A stretch of DNA of 51,655 nucleotides from assembly GCA_902810695.1 (NCBI GenBank), contig CADDYV010000023.1:1-51655 (forward strand), written 5' to 3'. The position numbers were made by a program, and so were the translations under genes. The notes below the pieces were generated by a model. It was not told the DNA's origin, did no database searches, and saw nothing but the letters and a program-made list of their open reading frames with translations. Below, piece after piece: positions 43,061 to 50,515 of this stretch; position 1 is the stretch's first letter, and every line of letters begins with the position of its first letter. This DNA is from Actinomycetota bacterium (GTDB lineage: Bacteria; Actinomycetota; Rubrobacteria; Rubrobacterales; Rubrobacteraceae).

Positions 43061-44434
43061 ATGAAGAAGGCTTTCAAGCGGGCTATTGCCCTCGGCAGTG
43101 GGATTGCGGGAGCGGAGTACCTGCGGCGGAGGCTGGTCAGGCCGCACCCCAGATACGAGCCGTGGGAACGAGCACCCTACGTTGATTTTCCGAACAAGGT
43201 ACTCGTACTGGGTGGAGGATTTGGCGGCTACACGGCAGCCAAAACACTGTGCAGGCTCACCAGGCACCGGGATGACGTGGGGGTCATGCTCATCTCGCGG
43301 GAGAACTACTTCACCTTCTGGCCGATGCTGGCGACGGTCATCAGCAGCGACACCGAGACCAGGAACATCGCCCAACCTTTGCGGCGTTCGCTCATAGCAC
43401 TAGGTGCGAGCTTCCGGCGGGCCGAGGTCGAGGGCCTGGATCCGGAGAGACAGACCGTCAGGGCCGACGGGCAGGAGTTTCCCTACGACCAGCTCATCAT
43501 CGCTCTGGGCGGGGAGCCGGCCTACTTCGGGATACCCGGAGTGCAGGAGCACTGCATAAGCATGAAGGGGATCCGCACCGCGGAGGAGATCCGCAACCGG
43601 GTGATAGAGCGGTACGAGGAGGCAACCCTGGCCCGCGGTGAGGTTCCAGACTCCAAACTCACCTTCGTAGTCATCGGCGGCGGGGCGACCGGAGTGGAGA
43701 CGGCCTCGGAGTTGCACGCCCTGGTCCACGACGTTCTACCCTCAGATTACCCGAACATAAAGCCGAGTCGGGTCCGGATCGTGCTGGTCGAGAGCCACAG
43801 GGAGATCCTCAAGGAACTCGACCCAGTTCTCAGGCGCGCGGCGCGCAAGAAGCTGGCGGACCTGCAGATCGAAGTTTTAAACAACGTCAGAGCCAAAGAG
43901 GTTACTAAAGACAGAGTGATCCTGGCTGATGGGCATGAGATCGCAAGCGAAAACGTCATCTGGACCGCGGGCGCCCGCGCGAGCGGGAAGCTCGAAGCCC
44001 TGGGACTTCCCTACGACGAGCGCAAGGGCTTGACGACCGACCCCTGCATGCGGGTGGCCGGCTACGAGAACATATGGGCCATCGGCGACTGCGCGGCCAA
44101 CGTGGACAAGAACGGAAACCCGGTACCGCCCAACGCGCAGGCCGCCGTACAGGAGGGCAGGGCGGTCGCCAGAAACGTCCTCGCCGTCATGGATGGACGG
44201 GAGCCCGAGCCTTTCGAGTACAGGGCGATGGGACAGCTCGTCGAGTTGGGGAGCCGTTTCGCCGTGGACGAGGTTATGGGCATCAGGTTCAGCGGGTTTC
44301 TGGCTGCCCTGTTCTGGCGGGCGACCTACCTCTACAAGACCGAGAGCCCCCAGAACCGCGCCCGCATCGCCGCCGACTGGCTTCTGGACCTCTTCTTCAA
44401 GCCGGCTGTAACCGAGATCCGGGGTGACAGATAA
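43061..44434 (+). CDS. Type II NADH dehydrogenase-like FAD oxidoreductase
   Basis: The 457-residue flavoprotein contains two dinucleotide folds, VLVLGGGFGGYTAAKTLCRL (FAD, about residues 47-66) and FVVIGGGATGVETASELHAL (NAD, about 204-223). It also has FTFWPMLATVISSDTE, IALGGEPAYFGIPG, NVIWTAGARAS and the FAD-binding YENIWAIGDCAAN, followed by NAQAAVQEGRAVARN. The C-terminal part, with SGFLAALFWRATYLY and a basic amphipathic end, suggests membrane association as in NDH-2. The N-terminus (about 45 residues) is longer than usual and has a hydrophobic stretch AIALGSGIAGAEYL. It probably passes electrons from NADH to menaquinone. The ATG at 43061 has GGGAG upstream. Confidence 0.87.
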   Translation: MKKAFKRAIALGSGIAGAEYLRRRLVRPHPRYEPWERAPYVDFPNKVLVLGGGFGGYTAAKTLCRLTRHRDDVGVMLISRENYFTFWPMLATVISSDTETRNIAQPLRRSLIALGASFRRAEVEGLDPERQTVRADGQEFPYDQLIIALGGEPAYFGIPGVQEHCISMKGIRTAEEIRNRVIERYEEATLARGEVPDSKLTFVVIGGGATGVETASELHALVHDVLPSDYPNIKPSRVRIVLVESHREILKELDPVLRRAARKKLADLQIEVLNNVRAKEVTKDRVILADGHEIASENVIWTAGARASGKLEALGLPYDERKGLTTDPCMRVAGYENIWAIGDCAANVDKNGNPVPPNAQAAVQEGRAVARNVLAVMDGREPEPFEYRAMGQLVELGSRFAVDEVMGIRFSGFLAALFWRATYLYKTESPQNRARIAADWLLDLFFKPAVTEIRGDR

Positions 44435-44491
44435 TTTTTGCTCTGGCGGGAGAAGTGAATGCTTCCCGCATAGGTTAAGATAGCCTCTCTT

Positions 44492-45748
44492 ATGGAGTTG
44501 AGACTGCAGGGAAAGTTCGCGACGACGCCGGGGACGCGGGACGTCCTGCCGCCAGAGTCTGTACGGCTTCTGGAGGTCCAGGATAAGGTCCGGGAGCGGT
44601 TTCGGGCGTGGGGGTTTCGGGAGGTGATCACACCCGCCCTCGAATACTCAGAAGTAATAGAGGAGCCCCGTCTGCGGGACACCTCCTTCAAGCTCTTCGA
44701 CGCGGACAACCAGATGTTGATGCTCAGGCCCGAGATGACCGCCCCCATAGCGCGCCTGGTCTCCCAGCGCTTGCGCAACAGCCCCCCGCCGTACAAGCTC
44801 TCCTACAGCCTTCCCGTCTACCGCCGGACGCGGGTCGGGAGGGGACAGAGCGCGGAGTTCCACCAAGCCGGGGTCGAGGTAGTCGGGTCCACCAGTCCCG
44901 CCGAGGACGCAGGAGCCGTAGCCCTGCTGGTAGATGTCTTCGAGGCTCTGGACCTGCGCGCCAGAGAGGACTTCGCGGTCGTGCTCGGCCAGACGGCCTT
45001 CTACGAAGGATACCTGCAGAGGCGTGCCCCCGAAGCCGCAACAGAATTGCTTTCGGCGCTCGCCGCCAAGGACCTGGCTAAAGTAGACGCGTTCGCGGAC
45101 GCGCTCCCGGATGAGGCAGCCGCCGGAGCGCGGGAGATACCCCGGATCGTCGGCCCCGCGGCGGACGGCTCCGTGCTGGAGAGGGCCGGGAAGTACGCGG
45201 AGGAGGGCAAGGCGCGGCAGGCGCTCGAAAACCTGCGGGGTATCCTCGATCACCTCGAAGCATACGGCTGTCTTGAGGCCGTCATCCTGGACCTCGGTCT
45301 GATCGGCCGCTACAACTATTACACCGGCGCCGTCTACGAGGCCTACTCTCCCGGCCTCGGCTTCACCGTCGCGAGCGGCGGCCGCTACGATAACCTGCTC
45401 GAACGCTTCGGCAGGCCATTGCCCGCCACCGGATTCGCCATCTCCCTCGAACGCCTGCTCTCCGTGCTGCCGGAGAAAGATCCCGAGCCCCTGCTCGTTC
45501 TCGTTGGCGGGTCCGTCGAGGCGACCAGGAGCGCGAACCTATTGAGACAGTCCGGCGTGCCCGTGCTGCAGCTCGCGGAGGACCTGCCGCCTGAGAAGAC
45601 CGCCGCGTACGCCCGTGCGGTGGATGCTTCCTGGGTCTGCTACCCCGCTCAGGAAGACAGGCTGAAGCTGGCCCGCGTGGAAGATGGCCGGATCGGGGAC
45701 TTCGAGCTGGTTTCGGTGGACGAAATCGCGTGGAAGGTGCTTTCGTGA
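44492..45748 (+). CDS. hisZ: ATP phosphoribosyltransferase regulatory subunit
   Basis: HisZ is a catalytically inactive relative of histidyl-tRNA synthetase that makes the short form of HisG active and histidine-sensitive. The 418-residue protein has the synthetase-like core PGTRDVLPPESVRLLEVQDKVRERFRAWGF, LRPEMTAPIARLVSQRL, YSLPVYRRTRVGRGQSAEFHQAGVEVVG and ASGGRYDNLLERFGRPLPATGFAISLERLL. It lacks a convincing anticodon-binding domain, and its position directly before hisG supports HisZ over HisS. The ATG at 44492 has no Shine-Dalgarno site; a TAAGAT -10-like box ends ten bases upstream, suggesting a very short leader. Confidence 0.92.
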   Translation: MELRLQGKFATTPGTRDVLPPESVRLLEVQDKVRERFRAWGFREVITPALEYSEVIEEPRLRDTSFKLFDADNQMLMLRPEMTAPIARLVSQRLRNSPPPYKLSYSLPVYRRTRVGRGQSAEFHQAGVEVVGSTSPAEDAGAVALLVDVFEALDLRAREDFAVVLGQTAFYEGYLQRRAPEAATELLSALAAKDLAKVDAFADALPDEAAAGAREIPRIVGPAADGSVLERAGKYAEEGKARQALENLRGILDHLEAYGCLEAVILDLGLIGRYNYYTGAVYEAYSPGLGFTVASGGRYDNLLERFGRPLPATGFAISLERLLSVLPEKDPEPLLVLVGGSVEATRSANLLRQSGVPVLQLAEDLPPEKTAAYARAVDASWVCYPAQEDRLKLARVEDGRIGDFELVSVDEIAWKVLS

Positions 45749-46392
45749 GCGGGCTGCGCGTGGCGGTTCCGAAAGGCGCGATCTTCGGTGACGCCCTGCG
45801 GGCGCTCGAAGCGGCTGGATTTTCGGTTGAGGCTCTGCGGGGGAACGGGCGCAGGCTCGTCTACCGCGAGGCGGATGCGGAGTTCATCCTGAGCCGCCCG
45901 TCGGATGTGCCGGTGTTCGTGGAGTACGGGGCGGCGGATATAGGCATCGTGGGCAAAGACGTTCTGGAGGAGCAGGAGCCGAACGTAATAGAGCTCAAGG
46001 ACCTCGGAACCGGTTTCTGCCGGATGGTTCTGGCCGCGCCGGAGCGCGAGGCGGAGAGGATGCAGCAGAGGATCTCCCACTCCGAGGTCGTGCGCGTGGC
46101 GACCAAGTTCCCGCGAACCACCCAGCGCTACTTCGAGGAGATGGGGCGGCAGGCCGAGGTCATCGCACTGCACGGCTCGGTCGAGCTCGCGCCGCTGGTC
46201 GGGCTCGCCGAGTGCATCGTGGACCTCACCGCCACCGGGACGACGCTGCGGGAGAACCATCTGGTGGTTCTGGATGAGATCTCGACCTCCACCGCGCGCC
46301 TGATCTCCAACCGCGGCTCCTACCGCCTGCGCAACGCCGAGATCGTCGCGCTCGTGGAGGCTATTGAGAGAAGCGGAGTCTCTATTGGTTAG
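45745..46392 (+). CDS. hisG: ATP phosphoribosyltransferase, short form catalytic subunit
   Basis: HisG starts histidine synthesis by joining ATP and PRPP. The 215-residue protein is of the short HisG_S type without the C-terminal regulatory domain. It contains LRVAVPKGAIFGDALRALEAAGF, LSRPSDVPVFVEYGAADIGIVGKDVL, VATKFPRTTQRYFEEM, IALHGSVELAPLVGLAECIVDLTATGTTLRENHL and the PRPP-binding region within the last. The GTG at 45745 overlaps the hisZ stop (GTGA). The lack of the regulatory domain is explained by the neighbouring hisZ. Confidence 0.95.
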   Translation: MSGLRVAVPKGAIFGDALRALEAAGFSVEALRGNGRRLVYREADAEFILSRPSDVPVFVEYGAADIGIVGKDVLEEQEPNVIELKDLGTGFCRMVLAAPEREAERMQQRISHSEVVRVATKFPRTTQRYFEEMGRQAEVIALHGSVELAPLVGLAECIVDLTATGTTLRENHLVVLDEISTSTARLISNRGSYRLRNAEIVALVEAIERSGVSIG

Positions 46393-47635
46393 AGTCCTCG
46401 ATGCCCGCGACAGAGCTCCGAAGGAAGTCGCAGAGAAACTGCGTCGTCCCGGGGGATTCCTCTCCCCGGAGATCCGTGACGCCGCCCGCAAGATCGTAGC
46501 CGACGTGCGCGAGCGCGGCGACGAGGCGCTGCTGAAGTATACCGAGCGCTTCGACGGGGTTCGCCCGGATCCACTGCGCGTCCCTCAAGAAGAGATGGCG
46601 CGAGCCGCCGGGTCGCTCGCGCCGGAGATCGAAGACTCGTTCCGCGTAGCGATAGAGAACGTGCGCTTCTTCCACGAGCAGGAGATGGACCGGAGCTGGG
46701 AGGTCCGGCGCGATGGGGCCACGCTCGGGCAGCGGGTGCGTCCGGTACGGAGGGCCGGCATCTACGTTCCCGGCGGCCACGGCGCTTACCCGAGCACGCT
46801 GGTGATGGCGGCGGTCCCGGCGCAGGTGGCTGGGGTAGAGAATATCTGCGTCTGCGCCCCGCCGGGGCCGGACGGGAGGGTGAGCAGGTGGGTGCTCGCC
46901 GTCGCTCACCTTCTGGGGTTAGAGGAGATCTACCGGGTGGGCGGCGCGCAGGCTGTAGGCGCGATGGCCTACGGCACTCAGAGCATTCCGCCTGTAAGCA
47001 AGATCGTCGGCCCCGGCAACGACTATGTTACGGCGGCCAAGCTCGAAGTGTTCGGTGTGGTCGGAATAGACGCCCCGCAGGGGCCGAGCGAGATCGTCGT
47101 GATCGCCGACGCGAGCGCCCTCCCGGAACGGGTGGCCCGCGACCTGATGGCCCAGGCCGAACATCTCTCCGGGGCCTCGGCGATCCTGCTGACTCCGATC
47201 GAAGGGCTGATCAGAGGCGTCGAGCCCCTGCTCCCCGGGGAGAGCGCGGAGCATATAACCCTCGTCCGGGTGCGCGACATGTCGCAGGCGGTGGAGATCA
47301 CAAACCACTACGCCCCCGAGCACGCGCACGTCATCTCCGAAGATACGGAGGCCGTAACCCGGGATATCGACTCCGTCGGCCTGCTCGCCGTCGGCGACTT
47401 CAGCCCGGTGGCGCTGAGCGACTACGCTGCCGGACCCTCACACGCCCTGCCCACCGGCGGCACGGCAGCCTGGGCCTCGGCTCTCGGTACCCACGACTTC
47501 ACCGCCCGCACCAACTATGTCCGATACACCCGGGAAGCACTGGAAAGACTGGGGCCGCACGTCGAGCGACTCGCCCTTCTGGAAGGCTTCGAGAACCACG
47601 CCGGGAGTGTGGCCGTGCGGTTGGGTAAGGAGTAG
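46385..47635 (+). CDS. hisD: Histidinol dehydrogenase
   Basis: HisD oxidises L-histidinol to histidine in two NAD-dependent steps. The 416-residue protein has PVRRAGIYVPGGHGAYPSTLVMAAVPAQVAGV, VGGAQAVGAMAYGTQSIPPVSKIVGPGNDYVTAAK, the Zn-site GPSEIVVIADASA, QAEHLSGASAILLT (Gln-His ligand pair), PEHAHVIS (Glu-His catalytic pair) and a C-terminal His (FENHAGSVAVR). It starts at TTG 46385, overlapping the hisG stop by eight bases, with CGGAG just upstream. Confidence 0.96.
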   Translation: MVRVLDARDRAPKEVAEKLRRPGGFLSPEIRDAARKIVADVRERGDEALLKYTERFDGVRPDPLRVPQEEMARAAGSLAPEIEDSFRVAIENVRFFHEQEMDRSWEVRRDGATLGQRVRPVRRAGIYVPGGHGAYPSTLVMAAVPAQVAGVENICVCAPPGPDGRVSRWVLAVAHLLGLEEIYRVGGAQAVGAMAYGTQSIPPVSKIVGPGNDYVTAAKLEVFGVVGIDAPQGPSEIVVIADASALPERVARDLMAQAEHLSGASAILLTPIEGLIRGVEPLLPGESAEHITLVRVRDMSQAVEITNHYAPEHAHVISEDTEAVTRDIDSVGLLAVGDFSPVALSDYAAGPSHALPTGGTAAWASALGTHDFTARTNYVRYTREALERLGPHVERLALLEGFENHAGSVAVRLGKE

Positions 47636-47636
47636 C

Positions 47637-48065
47637 GTGGTACTGGCCGAGGTAAGAGAGATCTCCACCGACCAGGAGATAGCGGCGACCTTCGGGGTGA
47701 TGAAACAGCTACGCTCGCATCTTGCCAAAGAGGAGTATCTGGAGATGGTGAGACGGATGCGGAAGGACGGCTATCGGCTGGCGGCAGTCGTGGAAGGGGA
47801 AGGGGTCAGAAGCGTGGCGGGGTTCAGGATCTCCGAGTACCTGCACCGCGGCAGGCACCTCTACGTTGATGACTTGGTGACCGATGGGAGTGTTCGTTCG
47901 AAGGGCTACGGCAAGCTGCTCTTCGACTGGCTCGTGGAGGAGGCCAGGAAGAACGGATGCGAGCAGTTTCACCTGGACTCCGGCGTCCAGAGATACGAGG
48001 CGCACAAATTCTATTTCCGGGAGAACCTGAAGATCACCGCCTACCACTTCTCGATGGAGCTTTAA
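47637..48065 (+). CDS. GNAT-family N-acetyltransferase embedded in the his operon
   Basis: The 142-residue protein has the GNAT fold with the acetyl-CoA pyrophosphate loop in VTDGSVRSKGYGKLLFDWLVEEARKNGC (motif A, Q/RxxGxG/A as RSKGYG), preceded by the LYVDDLV strand, and the end YEAHKFYFRENLKITAYHFSMEL. The GTG at 47637 lies just after the hisD stop, with AAGGAG close upstream. The acceptor is not predictable. Its position between hisD and hisB suggests co-expression with histidine synthesis but no known pathway step requires it. Confidence 0.85.
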   Translation: MVLAEVREISTDQEIAATFGVMKQLRSHLAKEEYLEMVRRMRKDGYRLAAVVEGEGVRSVAGFRISEYLHRGRHLYVDDLVTDGSVRSKGYGKLLFDWLVEEARKNGCEQFHLDSGVQRYEAHKFYFRENLKITAYHFSMEL

Positions 48066-48082
48066 GGAAGGAGCGTAAAGCT

Positions 48083-48667
48083 TTGGCGCGCAGCGGGAGA
48101 GCGGAGCGGAAGACAGGAGAGACCTTTGTGAGAGTGAGCCTGGATATCGACGGCAAGGGAAGGGCAGAGGTCTCGACCGGCGTGGGCTTCTTCGACCACA
48201 TCCTGCACCTGCTGGCGCACCATTCAGGAATAGATCTGGAGATAGAAGCCAAGGGCGATACCTGGGTGGACGACCACCACACCGTCGAGGACACGGGGCT
48301 GATACTGGGTAGAGCCTTCGACGAAGCCCTGGGCGACCGCTCGTCTCTGGTGCGCTTCGCCGACGCCTCGGCCCCCCTGATAGAAGCTCTCTCTACCGCC
48401 GTCGTAGACCTCGGGGGGCGCAGCCACCTCACCTGCAACCTGGGTGAGATGCCCGAGAAGATTGGAACCTTCGATGTGGAGCTTTTCCCGGAGTTTCTGC
48501 GCGCCTTCACCCAATACGGACGCTTCACTCTGCACCTCAACTGCCACTACGGCGAAAACGCCCACCACAAGGTCGAATCGGGCGTAAAAGCCCTGGCTGT
48601 TGCCCTGCGCGAGGGGACCTCACCCCGCTCCAGCGGCAGCGCTTCTACGAAAGGGGTCATTGATTAG
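48083..48667 (+). CDS. hisB: Imidazoleglycerol-phosphate dehydratase
   Basis: This 194-residue monofunctional HisB has the diagnostic His/Glu-rich metal motifs GVGFFDHILHLLAHHSG, WVDDHHTVEDTGLILGRAF and NCHYGENAHHKVESGVKALAVAL, and STAVVDLGGRSHL. It converts IGP to imidazole acetol phosphate. The start is TTG 48083, nine bases after AAGGAAGGAG. The N-terminal histidinol-phosphatase domain of E. coli HisB is absent, so that activity must come from another gene; the overlapping HAD gene is a candidate. Confidence 0.96.
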   Translation: MARSGRAERKTGETFVRVSLDIDGKGRAEVSTGVGFFDHILHLLAHHSGIDLEIEAKGDTWVDDHHTVEDTGLILGRAFDEALGDRSSLVRFADASAPLIEALSTAVVDLGGRSHLTCNLGEMPEKIGTFDVELFPEFLRAFTQYGRFTLHLNCHYGENAHHKVESGVKALAVALREGTSPRSSGSASTKGVID

Positions 48668-49310
48668 CTCCCGTGGCATCGAGACGGCGGTCTTCGACCT
48701 GGGCGGCGTGCTCATAGACTGGGATCCCAGGCATCTCTACCGGAAGATGTTTGACAGCGAGCGGGAGATGGAGCGCTTTCTGCAGACGGTGTGCACATCG
48801 GAGTGGAACCGCGAACTCGACCTGGGGCGCCCGTTCGACGAGGCGATCCGGGAACTCTGCGCGCGGTATCCGGGGTATAAGGACCAGATCGAAGCGTACC
48901 ACACGCGGTGGGACGAGATGCTGGGTGGTCCCATCTGCGGGAGCGTGCGGCTGCTCGAATCCCTGCGCGAGCGGGGCGTGCCGCTGTACGCCCTGACGAA
49001 CTGGTCGGCGGAGACCTTCGGCATCGCTAGAAAGAGGTACGGCTTCCTCGGGTGGTTCGAGGAGATCATGGTCTCCGGCGAGGAGAAGGTGGCGAAGCCG
49101 GACCACGCCATATACGAGAGGCTCGTGGAGCGGACCGGGATATCGCCACGCTCGTCGCTGTTCGTGGACGACTCCGAGGCCAATGTGCAGGCCGCGTGCG
49201 AACTCGGCTTTACCGGGGTGGTATTCAGGGGGCATGAGGCACTAGCAGCGGAGCTTGCGAGCCTGGATCTTCTGCCCCGGGAAGACGAAGGAGAGGCGGC
49301 GAGTGGCTGA
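48660..49310 (+). CDS. HAD-superfamily phosphatase, candidate histidinol-phosphatase
   Basis: The 216-residue hydrolase has the HAD motifs FDLGGVLIDWD (motif I), LYALTNWS (motif II Thr-Asn), the lysine EEKVAKPDHAIY (motif III) and SSLFVDDSEANVQAA (motif IV), with a small helical cap typical of the YihX-like subgroup. In motif I the first Asp is followed by Leu-Gly-Gly, and the general acid/base Asp at +2 is replaced by Gly, as in YihX-type proteins (DLGNV). It overlaps hisB by eight bases and hisH by eight, so it is translationally coupled to histidine genes. Histidinol-phosphatase is otherwise missing here; that role is inferred from context only. YihX-like glucose-1-phosphatase is the main alternative. 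Confidence 0.85.
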   Translation: MISSRGIETAVFDLGGVLIDWDPRHLYRKMFDSEREMERFLQTVCTSEWNRELDLGRPFDEAIRELCARYPGYKDQIEAYHTRWDEMLGGPICGSVRLLESLRERGVPLYALTNWSAETFGIARKRYGFLGWFEEIMVSGEEKVAKPDHAIYERLVERTGISPRSSLFVDDSEANVQAACELGFTGVVFRGHEALAAELASLDLLPREDEGEAASG

Positions 49311-49929
49311 GAAGCTGAAGGTAGCCGTCGTGGACTACGACGCGGGCAACACCCTCTCCGTTACCCGCGCTCTGAAGAAGGTCGGGGCGCAGGTGGAGCT
49401 TACGCCGGACCCGGAGCGGGTGCTCGCGGCGGACGCCGTCGTCCTGCCGGGCGTCGGAGCGTTCGGCGACTGCGTAAACAAGCTCCGGGAGAGAGGGATG
49501 GACGGTGCGTGCCGGGAGGCGTATGTTTCCGGGAAACCGTTTCTCGGCGTGTGCGTGGGGTTGCAGGTATTGTTCGAAGGCTCCGAGGAGTCTCCCGGAG
49601 CGGAGGGGCTCGGCATCCTGTCTGGCAGGGTGGTGCGTTTCAAGACCGGTGTCCTGAAGGTGCCGCACATGGGCTGGAACCGGCTCGGGCTCGTGCGGGA
49701 ACATCCGGTCCTCGCGGGGCTCGACGGAGAGTTCTTCTACTACGTCCACTCCTACTACCCAAAGCCTGGAGAGCCCGGAGACCTTCTCGGCCAGACCGAC
49801 TACGGGGGTTTGTTTTGCGCGGTGGCGGGCCGGGAAAACCTGGTGGCGGTACAGTTCCATCCCGAGAAGAGCAGCCGGGCGGGACTGAGGCTGTACAAGA
49901 ATTTTCTTGAGTGGGCGCAAAAGAGCTAG
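49303..49929 (+). CDS. hisH: Imidazole glycerol phosphate synthase, glutaminase subunit
   Basis: HisH hydrolyses glutamine and channels ammonia to HisF (8278-9039). The 208-residue class I amidotransferase has VAVVDYDAGNTLSVTRALKKVG, VVLPGVGAFGDCVNKL (oxyanion PGVG), the nucleophile Cys in FLGVCVGLQVLFEGSEE, MGWNRL and the His/Glu in VQFHPEKSSRAGLRLYKNF. The GTG at 49303 overlaps the HAD stop by eight bases and has GGAGAGG upstream. It is the last histidine gene of this locus in the window; hisA and hisC are not seen. Confidence 0.95.
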   Translation: MAEKLKVAVVDYDAGNTLSVTRALKKVGAQVELTPDPERVLAADAVVLPGVGAFGDCVNKLRERGMDGACREAYVSGKPFLGVCVGLQVLFEGSEESPGAEGLGILSGRVVRFKTGVLKVPHMGWNRLGLVREHPVLAGLDGEFFYYVHSYYPKPGEPGDLLGQTDYGGLFCAVAGRENLVAVQFHPEKSSRAGLRLYKNFLEWAQKS

Positions 49930-49954
49930 CCGCTTACCGAGGAGGCAGAGCCAG

Positions 49955-50479
49955 ATGAGCCAGAAACCGCAGGATGTAGAGGTCCAGACACATCTTTTCG
50001 AGGACGACGGCGCCATCCCCAACAACCCCACGCTTCCCTTGCTGATCTATCCTGGGGCGCTATCCTCGAGTGGGGATCTCACCTCGGAAATGAAAGAGTT
50101 ATTCGCCCAGAACGGGTGGGGCGGAAGCTGGGTAGACGGCGTCTTCCCCTACCACCACTATCACAGCACCGCCCACGAGGTACTCGGCGTCGCAGGGGGC
50201 GGGGCGCGCCTGACCTTCGGCGGCGAATCGGGAATTACCGTAGAGGTAGAAGCGGGGGATGTGGTCGTGATCCCCGCCGGGGTAGGACACCGCAACGTGG
50301 GCTCCAGTGGCGGCTTCCGGGTGGTCGGAGCATACCCGCGTGGCCAGACCTGGGACCTGCGCACCGGAGAGCCCGGAGAGCGTCCCGAGGTCCTGGAGAA
50401 CATCCGCAAAGTGCCCCTGCCCGATGCAGACCCCGTCTTCGGGAAAGAAGGGCCGCTGGTAGAGCACTGGCTGAAGTAG
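49955..50479 (+). CDS. Cupin-domain protein
   Basis: The 174-residue protein has the double-stranded beta-helix motifs: YHHYHSTAHEVLGVAGGGARLTFGG (cupin motif 1 with three His and a Glu as metal ligands) and VEVEAGDVVVIPAGVGHRNVG (motif 2 with the fourth His). It resembles the YjlB-like group, whose function is unknown. The ATG at 49955 has GAGGAGG ten bases upstream. It starts 25 bases after hisH and may be co-transcribed. The last 45 residues (RGQTWDLRTGEPGERPEV, PLPDADPVFG) are a conserved extension of this group. Confidence 0.85.
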   Translation: MSQKPQDVEVQTHLFEDDGAIPNNPTLPLLIYPGALSSSGDLTSEMKELFAQNGWGGSWVDGVFPYHHYHSTAHEVLGVAGGGARLTFGGESGITVEVEAGDVVVIPAGVGHRNVGSSGGFRVVGAYPRGQTWDLRTGEPGERPEVLENIRKVPLPDADPVFGKEGPLVEHWLK

Positions 50480-50515
50480 AAGCGGAAGCCGGGAGATGCA
50501 GCAGGTTGTGGGCCT

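Noticed and set aside
42956-43375. Upstream extension of the M32 peptidase (640-codon frame)
   Set aside because: The added residues have no homology-like features and run into the divergent NDH-2-like gene.
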